Shown here piece by piece: positions 1 to 12,143 of a stretch of DNA of 64,000 nucleotides. This stretch comes from JAICSD01 sp035637115 (GTDB taxonomy: Bacteria > Acidobacteriota > Vicinamibacteria > Vicinamibacterales > 2-12-FULL-66-21): NCBI GenBank assembly GCA_035637115.1, contig DASPXV010000139.1:1-64000 (forward strand), written 5' to 3'. Under the pieces are notes generated by a model, which worked only from the letters and a program-made list of their open reading frames with translations, was not told the origin of the DNA and did not search any database. Position 1 is the first letter of the stretch; each line of letters opens with the position of its first letter. The position numbers were made by a program, and so were the translations under genes.

Positions 1-3502
<3,502 letters not shown>

Positions 3503-3503
<1 letters not shown>

Positions 3504-4501
3504 CAATATCTCTTCGCGGTCTTGGTGACCTTTGTGGTCTTCGTGCTGTGCGCTCCGCCGTCGGCTGTTTTAACGCCCGAGGCGATGAGTACTGTGAACG
3601 GATCGCGCTGGCGGCGCGCGCCGACCGTGATTTTGACGCCGGCCAGGCCGGCGTCTTCCATGAGCGCCCGGAGCTGGTCGTCTTCGAAGCCGAGCCACTT
3701 GTCGCCGAGCCGCTCGCGCACCCACTGTTCTTCGTGCCGGCGCAGCTCCAGCAACAGTACGCGGCCGCCGGGACGCACGATGCGCGCCGCCTCGGAAAGC
3801 GCTTTCGCCGGATTCGCAGCGTGATGCAGCGCCTGCGAGAGCAGCGCGACGTCAACGATCGCATCCTTCAACGGCAGCTTCTCGATGTCGCCGCGCTTCC
3901 ACTCCACGTTCTTCACGCGCCGGCGTTTCGCGCTCTCCCGCGCCTTCTCGAGCACGGCCTCGGAACGATCGATCGCAATCACTCGCTTCGCGAAGCGGCT
4001 GGCTTCGATCGTGAGGTACCCCTCGCCGCACCCGAGGTCCGCGATCTCCAGCTCCGGCAGCAGGTGGCCGAGCGCGCGCGCCCACGCCGCCCAGCTGCGG
4101 CCCGGAACAATCTGGCCACGTTCGGCCGCAGCGCCGTGCTCGTCGAAATTCTCCTTGCGGACGCGGCGGACTTCTTCGAGCCGCGCGGCGTCGGCGCGTC
4201 CTTCGGCTGTCGCAGCGGCCGCATCGAACTGCGCCCGCAGCAGCGGCCAGACCGGGCCGAATCCGTTTTCGTCTGACTGCACGCCCGGCGCGAGCTGGAA
4301 ATACGTAAAGCCGCCGTCCCGCCGCTCCTCTACCAGCCGCGCATCCTTGAGCAGACCTAGATGTCGCGATACCCCGGATTGCGCGATTCCCAGGATTGAC
4401 GTCAGTTCAGTGACGTTCAGCCGCTCCGCGTCCAGCAACCGCAGGATGCGGAGACGCGCGTCGTCGCCGAGAAGACGAAAGAGCGCGGATCCTGCCTGCA
4501 T
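3503..4501 (-). CDS. ArsR-family regulator fused to SAM methyltransferase-like domain (SahR-like)
   Basis: 332 aa. Residues 1-75 form an ArsR winged helix (LRILRLLDAERLNVTELTSI, then GVSRHLGLLKDARLV). Residues ~150-300 form a class I methyltransferase fold with motif I IADLGCGEGYL. This domain order is that of SahR, a repressor of methionine-cycle genes that senses S-adenosylhomocysteine. Its 1-nt overlap with metH supports that role here. Direct SAH sensing is inferred. No metalloregulatory cysteine pair is evident in the HTH part. The last ~14 residues (THSTKTTKVTKTAKRY region) are encoded by a dispersed CACGAAG-type repeat and look like a recent tail. A methyltransferase of unknown substrate is the alternative. 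Confidence 0.85.
3508..3548. repeat. CACGAAG/ACCAAG-type dispersed repeat
   Basis: On the minus strand it reads CACGAAGACCACAAAGG then TCACCAAGACCGCGAAG. It encodes the Lys/Thr-rich C-terminus of the ArsR/methyltransferase protein. A relative is the right half of the palindrome at 20796-20866. Confidence 0.6.
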
Positions 4502-4513
4502 GACATCTATAAA

Positions 4514-4549
4514 TCTATATGCATTGATGCCTGCTTGTCCAGCGACAAG
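4514..4549 (-). promoter_or_regulatory. Promoter and palindromic operator for the SahR-like/metH operon
   Basis: Read on the minus strand, TGGACA (4541-4536), a 16-nt spacer and TATAGA (4519-4514) form a sigma70-like promoter ending 12 nt before the ATG. The -35 box lies in a perfect inverted repeat CTTGTC-CAGC-GACAAG at 4534-4549. That is a good position for a repressor, and autoregulation by the adjacent ArsR protein is inferred. No cobalamin or SAM riboswitch is apparent in the 142-bp spacer. Confidence 0.5.
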
Positions 4550-4582
4550 TCAAACGCTGACCGTCACTTGCAAGGAACGGGA

Positions 4583-4588
4583 TATAAT
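4583..4588 (+). promoter_or_regulatory. -10 box upstream of DsbA-like gene
   Basis: A perfect TATAAT lies 55 nt before the ATG at 4644. No convincing -35 element sits at 16-18 nt, so only the -10 is called. Confidence 0.4.
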
Positions 4589-4643
4589 GGTCCGCCCGGT
4601 CACACCGGCCGAGACCTTTCTTTTTCAGCAGGAAGCACGCATC

Positions 4644-5420
4644 ATGAAATCCCCGCGACTCTTCGCGGCATTGACCGCGGCCGTGCTCGCGTCCGCCACG
4701 TCGTTCGCCCAGACCCAGGCCCCCGCCGCGCCCTCCGCGGCGCCGCTCACGATCCAGCAGCAGAACGACGAAATGCTCCGCGAGCTGCGGGCCATCCGCA
4801 TGCTGCTCGAGCGCCTGACGACGCCGCAGCAGCAACAGCCGGCGGCGCCGCCGCAGCCAACGAGCGCGAAGGTGACGAACCTGAAGGGCTACGTCATGGG
4901 CCGCCCCGACGCGCCGTTGACGATGGTGGAGTTCACGGATCTCCAGTGCCCGTTCTGCCGGCAGTTCATGCTGACGTCGTTCGACGAGATCAAGAAGAAC
5001 TGGATCGACACCGGGAAACTCCGTTACATCAGCCGCGACTTTCCCCTCGACTTCCACGCACAGGCGATGCCCGCCGCGCGCGCCGCGCGCTGCGCCGGCG
5101 AACAGGGCAAGTTCTGGGAGATGCGCATGACCCTGATGCGCAACGCCAACATGCTCACGCCCGAATACATCACGAAGACGGCATCCGATCTGAAGCTGGA
5201 CGCGAAGCCGTTCGCGACCTGCTCGGCGTCGACGAAGTTCGACGCGGAGATCCAGGCCGAGATGCAGGAGGGAGCGAAGCTCGGTGTCGGCGGGACCCCG
5301 ACGTTCGTCATGGGACGGACGACGGCGGCTGCGGTGGAAGGCCCGATCCTCGTCGGCGCACTGCCCTACGCGCTGTTCGATGCCAAGCTGAAGGAGGTCC
5401 TCGGCGCGGGGACGAAATAG
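4644..5420 (+). CDS. DsbA-like thioredoxin-fold protein, exported
   Basis: 258 aa. A signal peptide (KSPRLFAALTAAVLASATSFAQ) is followed by a Gln/Pro-rich linker with a short heptad-like stretch (residues ~38-60). A thioredoxin_4/DsbA domain then carries CPFC at residues 102-105 and a cis-proline loop GVGGTPTFV. It probably oxidises or isomerises disulfides, or uses the thiols as a peroxidase-type reductase, in the periplasm. The start is set by AGGAAG about 9 nt upstream; a longer open frame upstream runs over the divergent regulator and is rejected. A gene for an NTF2-like secreted protein follows 44 nt downstream. Confidence 0.88.
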   Translation: MKSPRLFAALTAAVLASATSFAQTQAPAAPSAAPLTIQQQNDEMLRELRAIRMLLERLTTPQQQQPAAPPQPTSAKVTNLKGYVMGRPDAPLTMVEFTDLQCPFCRQFMLTSFDEIKKNWIDTGKLRYISRDFPLDFHAQAMPAARAARCAGEQGKFWEMRMTLMRNANMLTPEYITKTASDLKLDAKPFATCSASTKFDAEIQAEMQEGAKLGVGGTPTFVMGRTTAAAVEGPILVGALPYALFDAKLKEVLGAGTK

Positions 5421-5464
5421 GACGCGCGACTGCGGTAAACTGGGACAAATCCGGAGGAAGCGGA

Positions 5465-5950
5465 ATGAAGAAAGTCGTATGGACCCTGGCCATGCTGGCG
5501 CTCACGTGCGGCGCGGCGTCGGCCCAGGATGTGAATGAACAGACCGCGCAGGCGATGCCCGAGCGTCAGATGTCCACCGCCAACACACTCGACAAGGCGC
5601 TGATCGCGAATGAACGCAAGATCAATGACGCGGTGGCCAAGGGAGACAAGGCGGCCTTCACGGCGCTGGTCGCGCCGAACGCCTGGTCGGCGGACGGCAA
5701 CGGCTTCATGAAGGTCAGCGACTTCGTTCCCATGCTCGATCAGTACAAGGTGACGAGCTGGGAAATCGCCGACGAGAAGGTCAGCTGGATCGACAACAAC
5801 ACCGCGATCGTCACCTACAAGTGGACGGGCGCCGGTACGTTCCAGGGGCAGCCGCTACCTTCGCCGGTCTACGCGTCGTCGGTCTGGACGAAGAAGGGCG
5901 ACAAGTGGCTCGTGGCCTTCCACCAGGAATCGGAAGCGTCGAAGAAGTAG
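5465..5950 (+). CDS. Secreted SnoaL/NTF2-like (DUF4440-type) protein
   Basis: 161 aa with a clear signal peptide ending ...GAASAQ. The mature part has the DUF4440/SnoaL pattern: an N-terminal helix (LDKALIANERKINDAVAKGD), an acidic/aromatic core with KVSWIDNNTAIVTYKWTG, and a final strand WTKKGDKWLVAFHQES. Such cone-shaped folds bind small ligands or dimerise, and no function can be assigned. A GGAGGAAG Shine-Dalgarno at about 5452 fixes the start. It is probably co-transcribed with the DsbA-like gene. It is separated by one base from the convergent M13 peptidase gene. Confidence 0.8.
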   Translation: MKKVVWTLAMLALTCGAASAQDVNEQTAQAMPERQMSTANTLDKALIANERKINDAVAKGDKAAFTALVAPNAWSADGNGFMKVSDFVPMLDQYKVTSWEIADEKVSWIDNNTAIVTYKWTGAGTFQGQPLPSPVYASSVWTKKGDKWLVAFHQESEASKK

Positions 5951-5951
5951 A

Positions 5952-8003
5952 TCACCACACGCGGCAGACCGGCTGCTGCACCATCTTCGCGGTCGCCGGG
6001 CAGCTGAATGCCGCGGCGAATTCCGGCATGTTCGATACGACCCCGTTCGTCCGGTATTGACCGGGCGAATGCGGGTTGGTCTGGGCGTGCAGCCGCGCGA
6101 TCTCGTCGCTGCGGTTCTCGCACCACATCTGCGCCCAACCCACAAAGAACCGCTGCTCCGGCGTAAACCCGTCAACGGTTCCCAGAGCGTTCGTCTTCAG
6201 CAGCTCCATCAGCGCCATCCACGCGAGCCGCATCCCGCCGTTGTCGGCCACGTTCTCGCCCAGAGTCAGCTTGCCGTTCAACTTCACGTCGTCGACCGCC
6301 GTGTAGCCGCTGTATTGCTTGTCGATGCAGGCGGCACGCTCTTCGAACGTCTTCGCGTCGGCCGGCGTCCACCACTCGCGCATGTTTCCCTGCGCGTCGA
6401 AACGGCGCCCCTGGTCGTCAAACCCATGGGTGAGCTCGTGACCGACGACGGAGCCCGCCGCGCCGAAGTTGACCGCCTCGTCCGCCGCGCGATTGAAGAA
6501 CGGCGGCTGGAGGATTCCTGCCGGGAAGTTGATGTTGTTCTCGAACGGGTTGTAATACGCGTTGACGGTCGGCGGCGTCATCAGCCATTCCGTCTTGTCC
6601 ACGGGCTTGCCGATTTTCGCCATTTGTCGGCGGTAGGCAAACGCGTTGGCACGCTGCGAATTCCCGTACGCGTCGCCGCGGACGATGCGAAGCGATGAGT
6701 AGTCGCGCCACCGATCGGGGTAACCGACTTTGTTGGCGACGGCGCGCAGCTTCACTTCCGCCGCTTTCTTCGTCTCGTCGGACATCCACGTGATCTCGTT
6801 GATGTCGCGCGACAGCGCGGCCTCGATCGCTTCGACCATCGCGACCGTACGCGTTTTACCCTCGCTGCCGAACGTGCGGTCGACGTAAATCTTCCCAAGC
6901 GCCTCGCCGAGGTCGCCGTCAGTGGCGTCGACACAACGCTTCCAGCGCGGCCGCTGCTCCGCGGCGCCCGTGAGCGCCTTGCCGTAGAACGCGAAGTTCT
7001 CGTCCACGAACCGCTTCGGCAGCATCGGCGCGTTCGAATGGATCACGTGCCAGCGCATGTAGGTCTTGAGATCCGGAAGGGGCGTATCGGCGATCACCTG
7101 GTCCACGGCCTTGAGGAACTCCGGCTCGGTGACGTTGGCGCTGTCCCCCGGAGGCGCTTCCGCGCGCTCGAAATACTGCGACATGTTGAAGTTGGGCGTC
7201 AGCTTCTTGACGTCGTCGCGCGACATCTTGTGGTAGATGTTCGTCGGGTTGCGCTGCGATACGCGGTCGAGCGCCTTCTGCGCGAGCGCCGTCTCGATCT
7301 TCATCACCGCTTTCGCGCCTGCGGCGGCCGCGGCCGGCGTGCTGCCGCCAAGCTGCAGCATCTTCGCGACGTGCTGCTCGTACTGTTCTCGGAGCTTCAC
7401 TGAGTTGGCGTCGGTCTTGAGGTAGTGGTCCCGATCGGGAAGGCCGAGGCCGCCCTGGCCGACAATGAGCATGTACTGCGTCGCGTCCTTGAAATCAGGA
7501 GCGGCGCCGAAGCCGAAGAAACCGGACATGCCGACAGTGTGCATGTGGCCGACAACGCCGGGAATCTCGGTTTTCGCCGTGAGAGCATCGACGCGGCGCA
7601 GGTCCGGCAGCAGCGGCGCCCGCCCCTTCGCGTCGATTGCGGATTCCGCCATGCAGCTCGCGTAGTAGTCGCCGACTTTCTTCAATTCGGGCGAGGTCGC
7701 GCCTTCCGGCGTCGCCGCGTTCTCGAGAATGTCCTTGAGGATTTCGTTGTTGCGGTTCTGCAGCTCTTCGAAACGACCATAGCGCGGTTGATCCGGCGGC
7801 GGCGGATGCGCCGCCAACCAGCCGCCGCAGGCGAACTTGTAAAAGTCGTCGCAGGGATTCGCCGAGCGGTCGAGCGCGTTGAGATCGATGCCGGAGCGAC
7901 TCGCCATCGGTTGCGCAGTGGGCTGCTGGGCGCGAAGGCCCGATGCCCCGATCGTTATCACCGCAATCACGACTGGCCCGAACGCTCTGCTGCATGTCAT
8001 CAT
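5952..8003 (-). CDS. M13-family (neprilysin/PepO-like) zinc metallopeptidase, exported
   Basis: 683 aa, the usual length of bacterial M13 enzymes. It has an N-terminal signal sequence ending near SGLRAQ, the M13_N region from DDFYKFACGGWL, and the catalytic part with NAYYNPFENN (481-490), HELTH (522-526) and ENVADNGG (Glu583 third zinc ligand). The C-terminal CRVW ending matches the family's conserved CxVW. All catalytic residues are intact, so it should cleave short peptides outside the cytoplasm. Its ATG overlaps the divergent hydrolase start by two bases. Confidence 0.95.
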   Translation of the reverse strand: MMTCSRAFGPVVIAVITIGASGLRAQQPTAQPMASRSGIDLNALDRSANPCDDFYKFACGGWLAAHPPPPDQPRYGRFEELQNRNNEILKDILENAATPEGATSPELKKVGDYYASCMAESAIDAKGRAPLLPDLRRVDALTAKTEIPGVVGHMHTVGMSGFFGFGAAPDFKDATQYMLIVGQGGLGLPDRDHYLKTDANSVKLREQYEQHVAKMLQLGGSTPAAAAAGAKAVMKIETALAQKALDRVSQRNPTNIYHKMSRDDVKKLTPNFNMSQYFERAEAPPGDSANVTEPEFLKAVDQVIADTPLPDLKTYMRWHVIHSNAPMLPKRFVDENFAFYGKALTGAAEQRPRWKRCVDATDGDLGEALGKIYVDRTFGSEGKTRTVAMVEAIEAALSRDINEITWMSDETKKAAEVKLRAVANKVGYPDRWRDYSSLRIVRGDAYGNSQRANAFAYRRQMAKIGKPVDKTEWLMTPPTVNAYYNPFENNINFPAGILQPPFFNRAADEAVNFGAAGSVVGHELTHGFDDQGRRFDAQGNMREWWTPADAKTFEERAACIDKQYSGYTAVDDVKLNGKLTLGENVADNGGMRLAWMALMELLKTNALGTVDGFTPEQRFFVGWAQMWCENRSDEIARLHAQTNPHSPGQYRTNGVVSNMPEFAAAFSCPATAKMVQQPVCRVW

Positions 8004-8658
8004 GCGTCTCCGAATGCTGACAGTCTACCGCAGCGAAACGACGTCGTTTACGGGGGCCGGTCTGGTGCTCGCGCACGGCGCCGGCGCGGGACAAACGAGC
8101 CGCTTCATGATCGAGGCGGGGCACGCGTTCGCCGCCCGCGGAATCACGACGGCGACGTTTGATTTTCCGTATGTCGCCGAGGGACGAAAGGTCCCGGACA
8201 AAGCTCCGGTGCTCGAGACAGCGTGGCGCGCGGCGATCGCCGCGGCGCGTGCGGATCGCGCGTTCGCCAGGCTGCCGCTCTTCATCGGCGGGAAGTCGAT
8301 GGGAGGACGAATCGCGTCACACGTCGCCGCGCAAGGGATCGAGGGAATCCGCGGGCTGCTCTTCCTCGGCTACCCGCTCCATCCGCCGGGCAGACCCGAG
8401 CAGCGGCGAGACAAGCACCTGCCGGCGATCCGCGAGCCGATGCTGTTCGTTCAGGGATCGCGTGATCAATTCGGAACGGCGCAGGAGATCCGCGATCTGC
8501 TGCCCCTCCTCAATCCGCGCGCCACGCTCTTCGAGGTCGTCGACGGCGACCATTCCTTCAAGATACGAGTGAAGATCGCCGGGCGGAAGCAGGACGAAGT
8601 GCTCGCCGGCATCTTCGACGCGGCGTCATCCTTCCTTCTTGGCATCGCTCGGGAGTAA
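8002..8658 (+). CDS. Alpha/beta hydrolase, KANL3/Tex30-like
   Basis: 218 aa. Compact alpha/beta hydrolase with an oxyanion region (GLVLAHGAGAGQTS), nucleophile elbow GKSMGGR, an Asp-bearing strand MLFVQGSRDQFG and a C-terminal GDHSF histidine, so the catalytic triad is complete. It resembles KANL3/Tex30 and dienelactone-hydrolase-like families; the substrate is unknown. No signal peptide is seen, so it is cytosolic. An ATG at 8014 (MLTVYR) is an alternative start that would avoid the overlap with the divergent M13 gene. The 3' end overlaps the convergent gene by 33 nt. Confidence 0.82.
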   Translation: MRLRMLTVYRSETTSFTGAGLVLAHGAGAGQTSRFMIEAGHAFAARGITTATFDFPYVAEGRKVPDKAPVLETAWRAAIAAARADRAFARLPLFIGGKSMGGRIASHVAAQGIEGIRGLLFLGYPLHPPGRPEQRRDKHLPAIREPMLFVQGSRDQFGTAQEIRDLLPLLNPRATLFEVVDGDHSFKIRVKIAGRKQDEVLAGIFDAASSFLLGIARE

Positions 8659-9105
8659 CCTGCGCTTCCGCGAGTGGCGCGCCTCCGCTTCGTCCAGGGA
8701 GTGAGACTCGCCGAGCGCACGGTCCTTCTTCGCCATCACCACGAGGTGTCGATAGAACTCGTGCAGCACTTCCAGCTCGTGCTCAGACAGATCTTCGACG
8801 TCGATGAGCCGGTTGCTGGCCCCTTCCATCGCGGCGACCAGCTCGTTCAGCTTGAGCTGCACCGCGCGCGACTCCTTGTTCTGCGAACGCTGGATCAGGA
8901 ACACCATCAGGAACGTGATGATCGAGGTCACGGTGTTCATCACCAGCTGCCAGGTATCCGAGAATCCGAACGACGGACCCGTCATGAGCCAGATCAGAAT
9001 CATCAGCGCCGCGAGCGTGAACCCCATGGTGCTTCCCGTCATGGTCGTCGCCCACGACGAGAACTGCGCGAGGCGCCCGGCCAACCCCGTCTGCGTGCGT
9101 GCCAT
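8626..9105 (-). CDS. Low-affinity iron permease-family small membrane protein
   Basis: 159 aa. Two membrane segments (roughly residues 22-44 and 54-76) are followed by the family signature QRSQNKESRAVQLKLNEL and a cytoplasmic charged tail. This matches the bacterial Iron_permease (FET4-like) family; actual iron transport by these short proteins is not established. The ATG at 9105 is chosen over 9126 because GGAGG lies five bases before it. It overlaps the convergent hydrolase 3' end by 33 nt. Confidence 0.75.
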   Translation of the reverse strand: MARTQTGLAGRLAQFSSWATTMTGSTMGFTLAALMILIWLMTGPSFGFSDTWQLVMNTVTSIITFLMVFLIQRSQNKESRAVQLKLNELVAAMEGASNRLIDVEDLSEHELEVLHEFYRHLVVMAKKDRALGESHSLDEAEARHSRKRRLLPSDAKKEG

Positions 9106-9151
9106 CGAACCTCCGGCGCGAATCATAGTGAAAGGTGAGTAGAATCACGAG

Positions 9152-10996
9152 ATGGTTCCCCAGATGGCAACCCCGACCGCACGCAGCCGCAATCGTCCCG
9201 AGATCCCCGACCGCTTCAAGTGGAATGTCACAGATATCTTCGACAGCTGGGACGCGTGGGACGCCGGGTACAAGAAGCTCGAGGCGGGCGTCGATCAGTA
9301 TGCGACGCTCAAGGGTACGCTCGCGCGCGGACCCGAACAACTGCTGACCGCGTTTCGTCTGTCCGAGGAGCTGGGGCAGCTCGCCTATCGCGTCTGGTAT
9401 TACCCGTCGCTTCAGTACGACGAGGACCAGCGCGACAACACGGTCAACGCGCGCCGGCAGCAGGTGCAGATCCTGTTTGCGAAATGGAAGCAGGCGGAGT
9501 CCTGGTTCAGTCCCGAGCTGCTGCAGATCCCACTCGCCATCGTTCGAGAGTGGATGCAGCGCGAGAGCGCGCTCGGCGTCTACCGGTTCGCGATCGAGAA
9601 TCTCTACCGCCAGCAGGAACACGTCCTCGACGAGGCCGGCGAACGGCTGATGTCGCTTGCGAGCCGCCTCTCCTCATCGCCGAACGATGCCTACTGGGCG
9701 CTGTCGACCGCCGACGCGAAGTTTCCCAAGGTCACGCTGTCGAACGGCGAGGAAGTGACGGTCTCGTACGGGCAGTACCGCGCGATCCTGGCCACGCGCC
9801 ACGAGCAGGCGGATCGTGAGAAGGCGTTCACGGCGCTGCACGAGACGTATAAGTCATCGCTGAACACGTACGCGACGCTCTACAACGCCGTCTGCCAGAA
9901 GGACTGGTTCCAGGCGCGCGCGCGCGGCTACAAGAGCACGCTCGAGGCCGCGCTCCACGGCGACAACATCCCAACCTCCGTCGTCGAGAACCTGATCGAG
10001 ACGACTCGCGCCGGCGTCGGGCCGCTGCGGCGCTATCACCAGCTGCGGCGGCGCATGCTCAAGGTCCCGTCGTACCACGTCTACGACTTCGCCATCCCGC
10101 TCGTCACATTCGATAAGAAATACAACTACGAAGAAGTGCTCGACTGGATCGTCGAGGCCGTTGCGCCGGTGGGGCCCGATTACCAGATGCTGATGCGCCA
10201 GGGCTTCGCGAGCCGCTGGATCGACGTGTACGAGAACGAGGGGAAACGTTCGGGCGCGTACTCGGCTCCGGTCTACGGCGTGCATCCGTACATGCTGCTG
10301 AATTACACCGACACGATGGACGACGTGTTCACGACGGCGCATGAGATGGGGCACTCGATGCACACGATCCTGTCGCACGAGACGCAGCCGTTCATCTACT
10401 CGGACTACACGATCTTTGTCGCGGAAGTGCCATCCACGCTGAGCGAGGCGCTGCTCCTCGAATACATGCTCGCGCACTCGACAGATGCGATCGAGCGCAT
10501 CGTGCTCCTTCAGCACGCGATCGACAACATCACCGGCACGTTCTACACGCAGGTGCTGTTTGCCGACTACGAGCTCCGCGCGCACCGGCTCACCGAGCAG
10601 GACCAGCCGATTACGGCGGAGATCCTGACGGAGATCTACACGCAGCTGTTGAAGGACTACTACGGCGACGCCGTCGATCTGAATCCCCATACGGGGATCA
10701 CGTGGTCCCGCATCCCGCACTTCTTCAACTCGCCGTACTACGTCTACCAGTACGCGACGTGCTTTGCATCCGCGGCGAAGATCGCGAAGCAGATCACGGG
10801 CGGCGGCAAGGAGTCTGCGCAGGCGCGCGATCGTTTCCTGAATCTCCTGCGGGCGGGCGGCAGCGACTACCCGCTGGAGCTCCTGCGCACGGCCGGTGTG
10901 GACCTCGCACAGCCGGATACGGTCCTCGCCGTCGTCGATCAGCTCGACGATCTCGTCACGCGCCTGGAGCGAGAGCTGGAGAAGAACCGTCCCTGA
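9152..10996 (+). CDS. pepF: Oligoendopeptidase F, M3 family
   Basis: 614 aa zinc oligopeptidase with no signal peptide, expected to degrade cytosolic peptides of about 7-17 residues. It has the M3B N-terminal helical domain (DRFKWNVTDIFDSWDAW onward), the zinc motif HEMGH at 397-401, and a third ligand in the EVPSTLSEALLLEYM helix. The C-terminal lid includes GITWSRIPHFFNSPYYVYQYA. The start may instead be the ATG at 9164. Part of its 3' end is duplicated at 14343-14371. Confidence 0.93.
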   Translation: MVPQMATPTARSRNRPEIPDRFKWNVTDIFDSWDAWDAGYKKLEAGVDQYATLKGTLARGPEQLLTAFRLSEELGQLAYRVWYYPSLQYDEDQRDNTVNARRQQVQILFAKWKQAESWFSPELLQIPLAIVREWMQRESALGVYRFAIENLYRQQEHVLDEAGERLMSLASRLSSSPNDAYWALSTADAKFPKVTLSNGEEVTVSYGQYRAILATRHEQADREKAFTALHETYKSSLNTYATLYNAVCQKDWFQARARGYKSTLEAALHGDNIPTSVVENLIETTRAGVGPLRRYHQLRRRMLKVPSYHVYDFAIPLVTFDKKYNYEEVLDWIVEAVAPVGPDYQMLMRQGFASRWIDVYENEGKRSGAYSAPVYGVHPYMLLNYTDTMDDVFTTAHEMGHSMHTILSHETQPFIYSDYTIFVAEVPSTLSEALLLEYMLAHSTDAIERIVLLQHAIDNITGTFYTQVLFADYELRAHRLTEQDQPITAEILTEIYTQLLKDYYGDAVDLNPHTGITWSRIPHFFNSPYYVYQYATCFASAAKIAKQITGGGKESAQARDRFLNLLRAGGSDYPLELLRTAGVDLAQPDTVLAVVDQLDDLVTRLERELEKNRP

Positions 10997-11032
10997 TCGT
11001 TCGACGTCTTCGAACGCGATAGAGGCTGTGAA

Positions 11033-11653
11033 ATGCGCAGTTTCACGATCGGAACGCTTCTCATCTTTACAGCACTCCCAACGTGGGTGCCCCCGTCGAG
11101 AGCCCTGGACGAGACAAGTAGTGGAAGAGAGGTGACGCGTGCGTCACAGGGCGACGGCCTCGCCGCCTGGCAGCAGATATATTCCGTTCTGACGCATCCA
11201 CGGTGCATCAACTGCCACACCGCTACGAACTACCCGCAGCAGGGTGACGATCGCCATCGTCACTTTGCCAACGTTGTGCGCGGTCCAGAAGGCAAAGGTG
11301 TCCCCGCCCTGAACTGTGCGACGTGTCATCAGGAATCCAATGCCAGCACCGGAGTTCCCGGCGGACACAACTGGCACCTCGCGCCGCTGTCGATGGCATG
11401 GCAGGACCGCAACGACAATGCGCTGTCGAGCGCAGCGATCTGTGCGGCGATCACCGACCGTTCGAAGAACCACAACCTCGACGGACCTGGCCTCCTGAAG
11501 CATCACGAGGAGGAGCCGCTCGTACTCTGGGCGTGGCAGCCTGGCGAGCGGCTGGATGGAAGCCACCGCAGCGTTCCACCGCTTTCGCACGCAGAGTTCG
11601 TGGAGGCCACTCGCCGCTGGGTCGAAGCTCGAACGCCCTGCCCGCAAAAGTAA
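11033..11653 (+). CDS. Secreted diheme cytochrome c-like protein
   Basis: 206 aa. A signal peptide (residues 1-25) precedes two covalent heme motifs, CINCH (58-62) and CATCH (95-99). It stands 14 nt before the [2Fe-2S] subunit gene of a molybdenum hydroxylase, so it probably carries electrons from that enzyme to the respiratory chain. This follows the pattern of cytochrome-linked Ior/nicotinate-dehydrogenase-type enzymes. It does not resemble a standard class I cytochrome outside the heme motifs, and axial Met/His partners cannot be assigned by eye. Confidence 0.8.
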   Translation: MRSFTIGTLLIFTALPTWVPPSRALDETSSGREVTRASQGDGLAAWQQIYSVLTHPRCINCHTATNYPQQGDDRHRHFANVVRGPEGKGVPALNCATCHQESNASTGVPGGHNWHLAPLSMAWQDRNDNALSSAAICAAITDRSKNHNLDGPGLLKHHEEEPLVLWAWQPGERLDGSHRSVPPLSHAEFVEATRRWVEARTPCPQK

Positions 11654-11667
11654 AACGGAGACCAGAC

Positions 11668-12132
11668 ATGGCCACATATCAGCTCACCGTGAATGGCCAG
11701 CGCCGCGATGTGAATACCGATCCTTCGACCCCGTTGCTGTGGGTGTTGCGAGATGATTTGAAGCTGACGGGGACGAAGTACGGTTGTGGGATCAGCGTGT
11801 GCGGCGCGTGCACCGTCCATCTGGGCGGTGTCGCCACACGGTCGTGTGTCGTCCCCGTATCGATGATCGGCGATCGACCTGTCGTTACCATTGAAGCGAT
11901 GGCGCAGGACCCCGTCGGTCGCGTTGTGCAGGATGCGTGGGTCGCCGCAGACGTCGTTCAATGCGGCTACTGTCAAAGCGGCCAGATTATGAGCGCCATC
12001 GCGCTTCTGAAGCAGACGCCCAAACCGACGGACAGCAACATCGAGGAGTCGATGGGCGGCAACATTTGCCGCTGTGGCACCTACGTCCGCATTCGCGAAG
12101 CGATCAAGGCCGCTTCGTTGCAGCTCAGGTAA
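11668..12132 (+). CDS. [2Fe-2S] subunit of molybdenum hydroxylase (IorA-like)
   Basis: 154 aa, typical length. The plant-type [2Fe-2S] cluster is bound by Cys40, Cys45, Cys48 and Cys60 (CGISVCGAC...C). The second cluster is bound by Cys99, Cys102, Cys134 and Cys136 (CGYC...CRC). It passes electrons from the molybdopterin subunit encoded directly downstream to the cytochrome encoded upstream. An ACGGAG site precedes the ATG. No signal peptide is present, so export would be by hitch-hiking on the Tat-targeted partner. Confidence 0.93.
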   Translation: MATYQLTVNGQRRDVNTDPSTPLLWVLRDDLKLTGTKYGCGISVCGACTVHLGGVATRSCVVPVSMIGDRPVVTIEAMAQDPVGRVVQDAWVAADVVQCGYCQSGQIMSAIALLKQTPKPTDSNIEESMGGNICRCGTYVRIREAIKAASLQLR

Positions 12133-12143
12133 GGAGGCGCACG

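Noticed and set aside
4502..4643. Cobalamin or SAM riboswitch upstream of metH
   Set aside because: The metH operon leader is about 12 nt or less, and the spacer shows a protein-type palindrome but no B12-box or SAM-aptamer-like helices.
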